DNA of 64,000 bases, from NCBI GenBank assembly GCA_004144175.1, contig SEFT01000010.1, positions 1 to 64,000 of the forward strand, read 5' to 3'. The stretch is from Sphingobacteriales bacterium (GTDB lineage Bacteria; Bacteroidota; Bacteroidia; Chitinophagales; Chitinophagaceae). The notes beneath the pieces are model-generated. The model did not search any database. It was not told the origin of the DNA and saw only the letters and a program-made list of their open reading frames with translations. Shown piece by piece: positions 16,969 to 24,559 of this stretch. A program made the position numbers and the translations under genes. The stretch's first letter is position 1. Each line of letters opens with the position of its first letter.

Positions 16969-17448
16969 ATGGAAAGCAATCAAACCGCAATTCCACGTAG
17001 AGCTACCGGCATCAGTTGCGACAATGCTACCTTACAGCAGCAGGTGCTCAATAAGCATCGCATTACGCAAGCTAAATTTACCGAAATGGCGCGCGACTTT
17101 TTTGGCGCAACCATCCCGGGCCCCAAGCCCATTCCTGCAAGTGTCATTCACGACATGATATCTAATCTTGATTGCAACGAATTCAAGATTAGATTGACGG
17201 CTGACGAGAATAACATGTACTCTAATCACGAGATAGATATAGATATAGAGCAGGTGAAACGTTTTGAGGTAAACTATTCTATCATTTTGTTCAAAGGCTT
17301 ATTCAATATATATCATCCTACGCATGTGCATTTCTCAAAAGCTATAAGCGTCGACCAGTTTGGTACTACAAAGTACGATGTCATCTTTGTGGCTACGAAT
17401 GGTACTACACCTGTATACTATGGGGATTTGAGTGACTTGTTACCCTAG
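16969..17448 (+). CDS. Protein of unknown function (159 residues)
   Basis: I do not recognise this family. The product is soluble, with an N-terminal helical part (TLQQQVLNKHRITQAKFTEMARDFFG) and a beta-rich second half (FKIRLTADEN, HEIDIDIEQVKRFEVNYSIILF, YDVIFVATNG). There is no signal peptide. The stop codon overlaps the GTG start of the next membrane protein gene (TAGTG), so it is probably the first gene of the two-component unit that follows. Any link to signalling is only positional. Confidence 0.7.
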   Translation: MESNQTAIPRRATGISCDNATLQQQVLNKHRITQAKFTEMARDFFGATIPGPKPIPASVIHDMISNLDCNEFKIRLTADENNMYSNHEIDIDIEQVKRFEVNYSIILFKGLFNIYHPTHVHFSKAISVDQFGTTKYDVIFVATNGTTPVYYGDLSDLLP

Positions 17449-18083
17449 TGCACGTGGAGATCATAAAATTCCTATCCATTTTCTCGCCCCTATTGGCCCT
17501 TGTTGCCGGTTACCGCCGGCGATTCACCCTGCTATGGTATTACGCACTGGCAGGGTTGTTTTTTGATTTGCTATTGCTTGTGCTAAAAAGAGGCTTGGAA
17601 GTAAATCATTTGTGGGCAGCTAACTTGTTTGTGCTGACAGAATTTCTGTTACTCACCTTTTATTACCGAGAGCAACTTTTTAAAAACAGGGCGCTTTTTT
17701 CATCCTTAGTGTTTTTAGGGAGTGCTTTTTTTATTACAACCACTGCCTTAAAAAGTATATTCGCATTCAATGCTATTGGTGCCAGTGTTTTCTTCCTGGC
17801 ATACATCATATACGGTATACTGGGCTTGTATAAGATGCTACAGGCGCAGGACGAGTTGTTCCTTGAGCGCTCGTCATTCTTTTGGGTAAATGTGGCACTC
17901 ATCATCTATGCGTCAGGCAATTTTTTACTATTTTTATTTATGGACTATTTGCGCCAGCACGATGACAAAATGCTGCTGATGCTTTGGGCCTCTACATTCC
18001 AGGTACTAAATATTATTAAGAACATGCTTCTAGGAATAGCACTGTCTAAAAAAGCGCAGAATTGGACCTCACCAGCCTTATAA
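17448..18083 (+). CDS. Polytopic membrane protein ahead of a histidine kinase
   Basis: The 211-residue product has six to seven hydrophobic helices, starting directly at the N-terminus (about 6-22, 27-47, 55-71, 84-100, 107-126, 144-165 and 176-200). It starts with GTG overlapping the stop of the upstream gene (TAGTG), and its 3' end overlaps the kinase gene by 22 bp. The kinase that follows has only one membrane helix and no sensor domain, so this protein may be its membrane sensor partner; that is inferred from the overlaps. No known family was recognised. Confidence 0.75.
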   Translation: MHVEIIKFLSIFSPLLALVAGYRRRFTLLWYYALAGLFFDLLLLVLKRGLEVNHLWAANLFVLTEFLLLTFYYREQLFKNRALFSSLVFLGSAFFITTTALKSIFAFNAIGASVFFLAYIIYGILGLYKMLQAQDELFLERSSFFWVNVALIIYASGNFLLFLFMDYLRQHDDKMLLMLWASTFQVLNIIKNMLLGIALSKKAQNWTSPAL

Positions 18084-18865
18084 TAATGGGTATTGCTGCC
18101 ATGCTGGTGCTGGCAATGGGTATCATCTTATTCGTGCTGATGTACCAACGCCGAATTATTACACACCAACTGGAGATCAAAAAAATAAACGAGCAAAAGC
18201 AGCTGGAGTTAATACAGGCATCCATCCAGGGCGAGGAAGAGGAGCGCATGCGTATAGCTTCGGAATTGCATGACGATGTTGGGGCAACGCTGTCGTCTGT
18301 CAGGTTGTTTCTGTCTGCCGCAGCACAAGATCCTTCAGACACTGATATCATTCACCAATCAAAAGAGTTGCTGGACGACAGCATCGGTAAGATCAGGAAT
18401 ATCTCTCATAAACTTCAGCCATCTACACTGTATCATCTTGGCCTGCAAACTGCATTTCAGGCATTGGCCGACATGATAAACAGGTCGGGGAGTGTAAGCA
18501 TGGAGTATATACCGCACAACGCACTGCCAAGGCTGCATGAAAGTATTGAGTTATCAGCCTACAGGATAGTACAGGAACTGGTGAACAATACGCTGAAGCA
18601 TGCTGCAGCCAAAGCAATGGTATTAAAAACAGCAATGACGACAGAAGGATTGATATTATCACTCTCGCACAATGGATATGGCATTACGCAGGAAATGTAC
18701 CAGCAGTTTATTTACAAGAAAGGCGCAATAGGGTTGAAAAATATTGTAAACAGGCTAAAGTCGGTTAATGCTACAATTGGTTTTTTTCAGGATGGCGAAA
18801 AATGGTATCGTATCGAAGTGGTATTCCCTGTTGTATATGCAGAGCATTTAGCAGAAAAATCTTAG
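18062..18865 (+). CDS. Sensor histidine kinase (NarL-type, HisKA_3)
   Basis: The 267-residue kinase has one N-terminal membrane helix (about 5-27), a short coiled linker, and the HisKA_3 dimerisation segment with the phosphoacceptor His70 in ASELHDDVGATLS. The ATPase domain has the N-box RIVQELVNNTLKHA and the G2-like GAIGLKNIVNRL. In the G1 box the usual D-x-G-x-G reads HNGYGI, so the adenine-contacting Asp appears replaced by His; I recall this substitution in other Bacteroidota kinases of the group. The start is a TTG inside the upstream gene. The response regulator gene starts 4 bp after its stop. Confidence 0.9.
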   Translation: MDLTSLIIMGIAAMLVLAMGIILFVLMYQRRIITHQLEIKKINEQKQLELIQASIQGEEEERMRIASELHDDVGATLSSVRLFLSAAAQDPSDTDIIHQSKELLDDSIGKIRNISHKLQPSTLYHLGLQTAFQALADMINRSGSVSMEYIPHNALPRLHESIELSAYRIVQELVNNTLKHAAAKAMVLKTAMTTEGLILSLSHNGYGITQEMYQQFIYKKGAIGLKNIVNRLKSVNATIGFFQDGEKWYRIEVVFPVVYAEHLAEKS

Positions 18866-18869
18866 CACT

Positions 18870-19517
18870 ATGTCAATAAGATATGCAATAGCAGACGATC
18901 ATAAGATATTCAGGCAGGGGCTGAAGTTGGCTCTGGGCGACGACAAGGGCATCATGTGCATTGGCGAAGCCGAAGATGGAGTAGGGTTGTTGGAGCTGCT
19001 TGCTACAAACAAAGCAGATGTGGTACTGGTAGACCTTAAAATGCCCCGAATGGATGGCATAGAGGCTACGAAAGAGATACGCATACTGTACCCCGATCTG
19101 AAGGTGCTGATCCTAACCATGTTTGATGATGAACATTTCGTGCTGCACCTGATGGAAGCAGGCGCAAATGGCTACCTCATAAAAAATGCCGATCCGCAGG
19201 AGATAAAAACCGCCATACATGCTGTGTCTGAAAACGGCTATTACTTTAGCGATATGGTGAGCGGCATACTTTTAAAAAACGTTGTACAAAAGAATAAAGC
19301 CACCCCCATATTTAAAGAGGCAACAAAGCTAAGCGAGAAAGAAACAGAGGTATTGAAGCTGATATGCCAGGAATACACCACTGCCGAGATAGGCAAAGCC
19401 GTATTTCTGAGCCCGCGTACCGTAGAGGGCATACGTGCCAACCTGCTGGAAAAGATAGGAGTGCGTAATACAGCAGGGTTGGTGATGTATGCCGTCAAAA
19501 ATGGTATCGTCAGCTAG
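18870..19517 (+). CDS. NarL/FixJ-type response regulator
   Basis: A 215-residue regulator with a receiver domain and a LuxR-type DNA-binding domain. The acidic pocket is Asp9/Asp10, the phosphoacceptor Asp55 lies in VVLVDLKMPRMDG, and the conserved Thr (LILTMFDDE) and Lys (LIKNADPQEI) follow. The C-terminal helix-turn-helix covers about 150-212 (LSEKETEVLKLICQEYTTAE, FLSPRTVEGIRANLLEKIGV). It is the partner of the kinase just upstream. Its stop lies 2 bp from the end of the convergent L,D-transpeptidase gene, with no terminator between. Confidence 0.94.
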   Translation: MSIRYAIADDHKIFRQGLKLALGDDKGIMCIGEAEDGVGLLELLATNKADVVLVDLKMPRMDGIEATKEIRILYPDLKVLILTMFDDEHFVLHLMEAGANGYLIKNADPQEIKTAIHAVSENGYYFSDMVSGILLKNVVQKNKATPIFKEATKLSEKETEVLKLICQEYTTAEIGKAVFLSPRTVEGIRANLLEKIGVRNTAGLVMYAVKNGIVS

Positions 19518-19519
19518 TC

Positions 19520-20422
19520 TTATTTAGTGCTATCCGCAGTTTTAGTACTCCGGAACTGCTCCTGTGTCGTTTGCTCTTTTAGTATGGTTTGCAGGTGCGT
19601 AGCAACAAGCTCCTTCATTTGATCAGCAGATATGTCCATAGCCTTAGCATTTTGCGCCACAGCAAACCATGGCTTACCGCTACCAAACGGATAGCTGCCG
19701 AACACGATAACGGGTGTTCCCTTTGCCTGTACATTGTCTGTGCCTTTCAATACCCATTGGTCGGCCCAGTCGTATAGATAACGCGCATCAGACTCCAGCA
19801 GTCGAAGGCAAGAGTGCGATGCAGGGTAGCCTGGCATCTCGTATTGGTGCCAGCCCACTCCAAGTTTGTTCTCGATATTGAAGTTCCATTTTAGCAGCCA
19901 CTCATCGTCAAATGTGCTGCGTGTTTCTTCTGCCTTCCAGTTGGCAAAGAAAAGTCCTGTTGGCGTTTGGTCTTTTTGACGGCCCATATTGGTAGGCCCC
20001 CATTTTACCAGTTTTCCTTGTTCATAAGCGCCAAATGCCTGCGCAGGGTACGAAAAGAAAATAACCTTTTTCACGTCTTTCAGCTCAGGCACATAGAAAG
20101 GGTATGGCGAGTATTGATTGAAATCGATGAACTTATCAGGTATGATGAGTGTGTCTGCCTTCGCAGCATGGGCAGCATCCATTCTGTTCAGCGCCATTAT
20201 GATCATTTTCTGATTGCTGTCGTAGGCGCTTAGGTTGGCGATGCTATCTTTTTTATTCACCGCACGATAGCTTATCTGCTCGCGGGCAGGAGGCTCATAC
20301 GGTGTTTGCTGTGTACCACTATCTGTAGTCTGTGTTGTTTCTTTCTTTTCATTCAGGCCGCAGCTGGCAACCGAAATGCCTAAAGCAGCAACAATAGCTG
20401 CCGTATAAAAAACTCTTTTCAT
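19520..20422 (-). CDS. L,D-transpeptidase-like lipoprotein (YkuD domain)
   Basis: The 300-residue product has a lipoprotein signal (lipobox VASC; Cys near residue 22), a low-complexity T/Q linker, and a YkuD domain. The catalytic block reads SHSCLRLLESDARYLYDWAD, with the cysteine nucleophile in place and the usual SHGC glycine replaced by serine. Such enzymes make 3-3 or lipoprotein crosslinks in peptidoglycan in the periplasm. The ATG at 20422 is preferred over one four codons earlier, since the basic signal-peptide start MKR follows. It lies 45 bp behind the DbpA-like helicase gene and may be read from the same promoter. Confidence 0.85.
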   Translation of the reverse strand: MKRVFYTAAIVAALGISVASCGLNEKKETTQTTDSGTQQTPYEPPAREQISYRAVNKKDSIANLSAYDSNQKMIIMALNRMDAAHAAKADTLIIPDKFIDFNQYSPYPFYVPELKDVKKVIFFSYPAQAFGAYEQGKLVKWGPTNMGRQKDQTPTGLFFANWKAEETRSTFDDEWLLKWNFNIENKLGVGWHQYEMPGYPASHSCLRLLESDARYLYDWADQWVLKGTDNVQAKGTPVIVFGSYPFGSGKPWFAVAQNAKAMDISADQMKELVATHLQTILKEQTTQEQFRSTKTADSTK

Positions 20423-20467
20423 GATACTCATCAATATAAATAGCTGAGCATGAAAAGTCGTGCCATA

Positions 20468-21796
20468 CTATTTGGCTATCTCTATCTTTACTTTTTTGTT
20501 CTTTATCTTCTCATTCTTGATAAGCGTCAAGGTATGGCTGGCGCTTGCCTTCCTGATGGCTACAAAGGAAAAAAAGTCTTTCACTTCTATCAAACCAATG
20601 TCCTCCATCTTCAGTTTGCCTTTATTGCCCAGGAAGCCTACGATGTCTACTTTATTTACCTTGTCCTTTTTACCTGCAGCGATGAATAGTGTCACCCATT
20701 TTGGTTTTTCGGGTATCTCGGTGCGTTCCTGCAGTTGCATTTCTTCTATGTCTTCCCCGACATATACCGGCACTTTTTCCTCTGGGCCTATCAATAGTAT
20801 AGCAGTGCCGCTGGCGTCCATACGCGCTGTACGGCCATTTCGGTGGGTATAGCTATCTTCTGTAAGTGGCAAGTGGTAGTGTATAATGTATCTGATATTA
20901 GGTATATCAAGGCCACGCGCTGCCAAGTCTGTAGTCACCAGCACATTCACGCTGCCATTCCTGAACTTACACAATGCGCTGTCGCGTTGCACCTGTTCCA
21001 TAGCGCCATGGTAAAATTCATTGACGATACCCTGGCCGCTCAGTATCTCGCTTACGCGCTCTACCGACTCGCGATGATTGCAGAATACGATCATTGGCCT
21101 GTTGCCCAACGCACATATCAGGCGGAATAACGCATTAGCTTTATCCTTCTCTTCTGAATGAACCGTGCGTACAGCCAGCTTCTCATAACCCACATCATCG
21201 TCCGATATAAATTCAAGTCTCTGCGGGTCATTCAGATTAATAAATTCCGGCAGCTCTGCGGCCTCCGTAGCCGAGGTGAGCACGCGTTTCTCAATAGCCG
21301 GCAACGATTGAATGATAAACGATACTTCTTCCTGGAAGCCTAGTTCCAAAGATTTGTCAAATTCGTCCAGCACCAGCGTAGTTATGGAGTGTGTGGTGAT
21401 ATTCTCCCTACGTATGTGGTCGGCTAGCCTGCCGGGTGTGCCTATCAGCAAGGCTGGTGGCTCCAGCAAATTATTTTCCTCTATCTCGCGTTTGTGTCCG
21501 CCATAGCAGCAGGTAACTTTCAGGCCTGTCTGCATGGCTTTAAATACACGTTCAATTTGCTGGGCAAGCTCACGCGAGGGAACTATGATGATAGCCTGTG
21601 TCTCTCTTTGTTTAGGATCCAGGGTTTGGAGTAAGGGTAGCAAGAAAGCCAAAGTCTTGCCCGATCCTGTATTCGATAAAAGAATGATGTCATTGTCCTG
21701 ATCGTAAGCTGCCAATGCAGCTTCCTGCATTTCATTCAGCGCCTCTATTTTCAGGTTTTTCAGTATCTGTTCTATATCGTAAGTCCTTTCTTGCAT
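20468..21796 (-). CDS. DEAD-box RNA helicase, DbpA-like
   Basis: The 442-residue ATP-dependent RNA helicase shows all core motifs: GSGKT (44-48), PSRELAQQ, TPGRLADH, motif II as DEFD (about 150), SAT, TTDLAARGLD and HRNGRTAR. The C-terminal roughly 70 residues (WVTLFIAAGKKDKVNKVDIVGFL onward) form a DbpA-type RNA-binding domain, which in DbpA targets 23S rRNA hairpin 92 during ribosome assembly. The DEFD variant of motif II keeps both acidic residues. A -7 element four bases before the ATG implies a leaderless mRNA. Confidence 0.9.
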   Translation of the reverse strand: MQERTYDIEQILKNLKIEALNEMQEAALAAYDQDNDIILLSNTGSGKTLAFLLPLLQTLDPKQRETQAIIIVPSRELAQQIERVFKAMQTGLKVTCCYGGHKREIEENNLLEPPALLIGTPGRLADHIRRENITTHSITTLVLDEFDKSLELGFQEEVSFIIQSLPAIEKRVLTSATEAAELPEFINLNDPQRLEFISDDDVGYEKLAVRTVHSEEKDKANALFRLICALGNRPMIVFCNHRESVERVSEILSGQGIVNEFYHGAMEQVQRDSALCKFRNGSVNVLVTTDLAARGLDIPNIRYIIHYHLPLTEDSYTHRNGRTARMDASGTAILLIGPEEKVPVYVGEDIEEMQLQERTEIPEKPKWVTLFIAAGKKDKVNKVDIVGFLGNKGKLKMEDIGLIEVKDFFSFVAIRKASASHTLTLIKNEKIKNKKVKIEIAK

Positions 21797-21800
21797 TTTG

Positions 21801-21808
21801 CAAAATTA
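21801..21808 (-). promoter_or_regulatory. -7 promoter element of the helicase gene (TAATTTTG)
   Basis: On the minus strand TAATTTTG matches TAnnTTTG and is followed by CAAA and then the ATG. No -33 box was found at the usual distance. Confidence 0.5.
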
Positions 21809-21841
21809 CGATAAGTTCTGCCTACAGCTGCTACTAAAACA

Positions 21842-21874
21842 AAAACGGGCGTAAAGCGATTGGCTTTTACACCC
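21842..21874 (-). terminator. Intrinsic terminator after the EreA/ChaN-like gene
   Basis: On the minus strand a GGGTGTAAAAGC / GCTTTACGCCC stem with one mismatch and a short loop is followed by GTTTTTG. It closes the gene that ends at 21897. Confidence 0.7.
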
Positions 21875-21896
21875 ATTTCTCTCTACCTGTTATATC

Positions 21897-22985
21897 TTAA
21901 TCTTGCTTCTTTGCGAACAGTAGCAGGTCTCCGTGTTGTTTTATGTTGTTATATTTTGAAGGCAGGCTGGACAGGTCAAATACAACCAGGTCGGATGCGG
22001 CAGCATTACGAAATTGATCAAGCGTTTCTCCGGTCATAACTCCATAGTCGCTCAGGCCTTGCTTATCTACTGCGCATGAATCACAATATACATTCATCAC
22101 CAGTATGCGATCCTTAAGTTCCTTACTGTACCCCAGCCTTTGTACTAAGCTGCCATTAATGCCGGTGCTGGCATGAGAAAAACCTGTAGCTAGTAGGTAA
22201 GTTGACCCTTGCTCTGACGGCTTGATCTCCTCCATTATGTTTGCCGCAAGATATCTATCACGGTTCTCTGTCGGCAGGCTTACATTCGGGTTTGATACCA
22301 AATAGCGAAGGTCCTCATAATCGTCATTGCTCAGCAGTACTTTAAGTTTAGGACTTTTCTCAATGAACTGTGATTGGAGATTTTGGTAAAATGCCTTGAA
22401 GCTTTCCGGGTCTTCTTTTGGGTTACTATGCTTTAACTCGGGTAAAGTCTCGTAAAGGTCCAACATGGTCTTTCTGTCCAGATTAGCAAGTAAAGAGGAG
22501 ACCGCAGGATAGAAAGCCCAAGGGCGTTCGTAATCTATACCTACGTACTCGTAAGAGGAATACCTATTATACTGTCCTGCTTTGATGAGTGCTGCCATTG
22601 GCGCCGGTGCAGCTTTATAGGGGCTGTATTGTTTTGCGTCTTGTTGCGGTATGGCCCCTAGGTTTTCACCCATCAGGCAGCTACTTCGGCCATCTTCAAG
22701 GAAGCAATAAGCTAAGCCGCGGCTGGCGAAGTGCTTTTGAAGCAAACCCAGCATCTGCTTATTGATATTAAGATTGTGGTTGCCTTCGCCAAGTACAAAC
22801 AGCGTTTTGCCATTCATTTGGTTATCAATAAAATTCGACAACGTCGGCTCCTGTATCAGTCTATTGTCTTTTTTACTTACCGTTACCTGATGTTGTGTCA
22901 GGTAAGATGCCAGTTCGCTATCCTGAGCCTGCCCTGCAAATGCGGCCAATAGGCCCGCCACTAATAATCCCGTTTTCATCTTCAT
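21897..22985 (-). CDS. Secreted protein of the EreA/ChaN-like superfamily
   Basis: The product (about 362 residues) has a signal peptide (KTGLLVAGLLAAFAGQA). The mature part contains FVLGEGNHN early, then CFLEDGRSS, YVGIDYERPW and YLLATGFSHAS late. This spacing of an early Glu/His pair and a late His is reminiscent of the erythromycin-esterase/ChaN-like hydrolase fold, in which these residues form the active or metal site. The match is by pattern only, and resistance should not be assumed. The frame opens at a TTG further upstream, but ATG at 22985 gives a proper signal peptide. The decayed HEAT gene lies directly upstream. Confidence 0.55.
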   Translation of the reverse strand: MKMKTGLLVAGLLAAFAGQAQDSELASYLTQHQVTVSKKDNRLIQEPTLSNFIDNQMNGKTLFVLGEGNHNLNINKQMLGLLQKHFASRGLAYCFLEDGRSSCLMGENLGAIPQQDAKQYSPYKAAPAPMAALIKAGQYNRYSSYEYVGIDYERPWAFYPAVSSLLANLDRKTMLDLYETLPELKHSNPKEDPESFKAFYQNLQSQFIEKSPKLKVLLSNDDYEDLRYLVSNPNVSLPTENRDRYLAANIMEEIKPSEQGSTYLLATGFSHASTGINGSLVQRLGYSKELKDRILVMNVYCDSCAVDKQGLSDYGVMTGETLDQFRNAAASDLVVFDLSSLPSKYNNIKQHGDLLLFAKKQD

Positions 22986-23036
22986 AGACAATCCATTCAA
23001 TCACTCAACGAGAACGAATAAATTATCGTGCCTGCA

Positions 23037-23587
23037 CTATTCTGCTGTTGAGTCTGAATCATTTAAGTATGCAAGAATCGAGTCGAGAACAGCTTCTATC
23101 ATCTTATGGCTATCCTTGTAGTCAGCGCATATTTCGGGGTTGCGTTTTGTATTTTCCCAGATCCTTTTCAGATCTGAACGGTCTTGAGTATAGAATGAAA
23201 ACTCCTGTTATGACAAGACATTGTCGGCACTCATTTTAGCTTCGTACTTGTGGTAGAAAAGGATATCGAAAAGCTCCATAAAAATGATTGCCGCAATCAA
23301 GGGATTCAAGCGCATATACCATGCTACCATTCCACTCAATGTTTTTTTTTTTTCAGGATAGCGCTCAGTAATGGGCGAAGGGCAGCCTGGTCACCAATCT
23401 TTGCAAGGGTATATGCTGTTGCATTGCGTATTGTTACGTACTAATTTTCAAGTTCTAGTATCGGGAAATAGTTTTCAGCAATATTTCCGCCGGCTTCACG
23501 CAGCTTTTCATGTGCTGCCTCCCTCACCGATTTATCAGCACTGTTACACTCTTTTGTCAGCTTTTCCAGTACGTCTGTTGGTATCAT
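23037..23587 (-). pseudogene. Decayed HEAT-repeat protein gene
   Basis: No intact frame exists here, but a roughly 180-codon ancestral protein can be read on the minus strand in three pieces. From ATG 23587 the first 48 codons read MIPTDVLEKLTKE...FPILELEN, then TAG (23441-23443, from CAG by one C-to-T change). The frame continues with a clear HEAT repeat (VTIRNATAYTLAKIGDQAAL) into a run of 12 A on this strand, where the frame shifts. It resumes as IEWNGSMVYALESLDCGNHF, shifts again at a TTTTT run, and resumes as MELFDILFYHKYEAKMSADN. A TAA (23208-23210, CAA before) interrupts it, and the tail KRIWENTKRNPEICADYKD runs to TAG at 23037. Four independent lesions argue for real decay rather than sequencing error. 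Confidence 0.8.
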
Positions 23588-23632
23588 GTGTTGTCATAAT
23601 GCTTTCTAAAGACTCAACTGCATTCTGAAAAT

Positions 23633-23671
23633 AAAAACGGACAATCCACCATTCGGTGCCTGTCCGTTTTT
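23633..23671. terminator. Bidirectional terminator hairpin
   Basis: An 11-bp perfect stem (AAAAACGGACA / TGTCCGTTTTT) encloses an inner CACC/GGTG stem. T-runs are present in both directions. With the next hairpin it separates the SWIB gene from the HEAT pseudogene. Confidence 0.8.
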
Positions 23672-23686
23672 ATACTATTATAAAAA

Positions 23687-23711
23687 ATCAGCCCCTTTTA
23701 CAGGGGCTGAT
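23687..23711 (-). terminator. Terminator of the SWIB-domain gene
   Basis: A 10-bp stem (ATCAGCCCCT / AGGGGCTGAT) with a short loop is followed on the minus strand by TTTTTT. It begins eight bases past the stop codon. Confidence 0.85.
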
Positions 23712-23718
23712 CAATATA

Positions 23719-24201
23719 TTACTTTACGTGGTTATTAACGATTTTGGCCAGCTCGAACATCGAGATCTGATCTTTGCCAAACAAGCCTCTCAGCTTTTCA
23801 TCGGCATTGATGTTTCTCTTGTTCTTTGTGTCCTGCAGGTTGTGTTTTTTAATGTATTCCCATACCTTCTTTACGATCTCGGTACGAGGCATTGGTTTGT
23901 TACCAATTACTGCTGCAAGGGTATCGCTTGGAGTGAGGGGAGCCATGAATGCCGCATTTGGCTTTCTGGCAGATTTCTTAGCCGGAGCGGTTTTTTTAGC
24001 TGCTGCCTTTTTAGGGGCTGCTGTCTTTACTGCTGCTTTTTTAGGAGCCGCTTTCTTAGCCGGAGCTGCCTTTTTAGCTGCTGCTTTCTTAGCCGGGGCC
24101 GCTTTTTTAGGAGCTGCTGCTTTTTTGGCCGGAGCCGCTTTCTTAGGAGCCGCTTTCTTTGCTGCTGCTTTTTTCGGCGCCGCTTTTTTGGCAGTTGCCA
24201 T
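23719..24201 (-). CDS. SWIB-domain protein with histone H1-like AKKA repeat tail
   Basis: The 160-residue product has two parts. Residues 1-80 are a low-complexity lysine/alanine/proline array built from KKAAPKKAA and PAKKAA units, like the C-terminal tail of histone H1 and bacterial AlgP/HctB-type proteins, and should bind DNA by charge. Residues about 84-158 are a SWIB/MDM2-fold domain (PLTPSDTLAAVIGNKPMPRT, then WEYIKKHNLQD, NKRNINADEKL, MFELAKIVNNH). The combination is recurrent in Bacteroidota and Chlamydiae and is taken to be nucleoid- or chromatin-associated; the exact role is unknown. It has its own terminator and a long upstream region. Confidence 0.92.
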   Translation of the reverse strand: MATAKKAAPKKAAAKKAAPKKAAPAKKAAAPKKAAPAKKAAAKKAAPAKKAAPKKAAVKTAAPKKAAAKKTAPAKKSARKPNAAFMAPLTPSDTLAAVIGNKPMPRTEIVKKVWEYIKKHNLQDTKNKRNINADEKLRGLFGKDQISMFELAKIVNNHVK

Positions 24202-24526
24202 AGTTTGTAAATTTTAGTTGGTTAGTAATAATTATTGTTAGTGGTTTATTGCAATTTTCTCTGTGAAAATCAGAGTTAAATTACATACTCTTTCTATACA
24301 AAGTACATCAGCACAAAGTATTTTTTTCACATAAGGTGCATAACGTGTAGCATAGTGTCAAAGAAGCTTACTTCTTTATTGTAAAATTTGTGCCATCAAT
24401 AGGCTTCAAACCCTTTATCCTCGCATATTTCAGCCATTCTCACACCGCTCGCCTACATAGGCATGCTGCGAGCAGTTAAAAGATTCACACAGTATTTCAT
24501 TTTTGTAGTGAGCGTAGATTAATGAA
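24202..24526. other. Long intergenic region upstream of the SWIB gene
   Basis: No gene or RNA fold was recognised. Reading toward the SWIB gene on the minus strand, two copies of ATACTTTG/GTACTTTG lie 15 bp apart (about 24299-24322), resembling paired promoter half-sites, but their spacing does not match the consensus. The rest is AT-rich and unexplained. Confidence 0.4.
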
Positions 24527-24551
24527 GAAATCCGCCTGTGTGGCGGATTTC
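24527..24551 (-). terminator. Terminator hairpin after lysA
   Basis: A 10-bp perfect stem (GAAATCCGCC / GGCGGATTTC) with a TGTGT loop begins nine bases beyond the lysA stop. The trailing sequence on the minus strand is TTCATTAAT, a weak T-run. Confidence 0.65.
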
Positions 24552-24559
24552 AATGCTAT

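Noticed and set aside
16689-17000. Plus-strand 103-codon frame overlapping the end of the polytopic membrane protein
   Set aside because: It runs through the terminator and the promoter region of the next gene and has no protein-like segment.
21897-22985. Annotation as an erythromycin resistance esterase
   Set aside because: Only the spacing of Glu/His motifs is similar; the protein is secreted and no evidence for macrolide hydrolysis can be read.
23048-23239. Short plus-strand frames in the HEAT region
   Set aside because: They are antisense to the decayed gene and do not resemble proteins.
23342-23353. Single-base frameshift at a 12-base homopolymer as simple sequencing error
   Set aside because: It could explain one lesion of the HEAT gene, but the two in-frame stop codons (TAG and TAA) are substitutions elsewhere, so the gene is called a pseudogene.
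23774-24217. Plus-strand alanine/phenylalanine-rich membrane-like frame (147 codons)
   Set aside because: It is the antisense of the AKKA repeat array of the SWIB gene; its low-complexity composition follows from the lysine codons.
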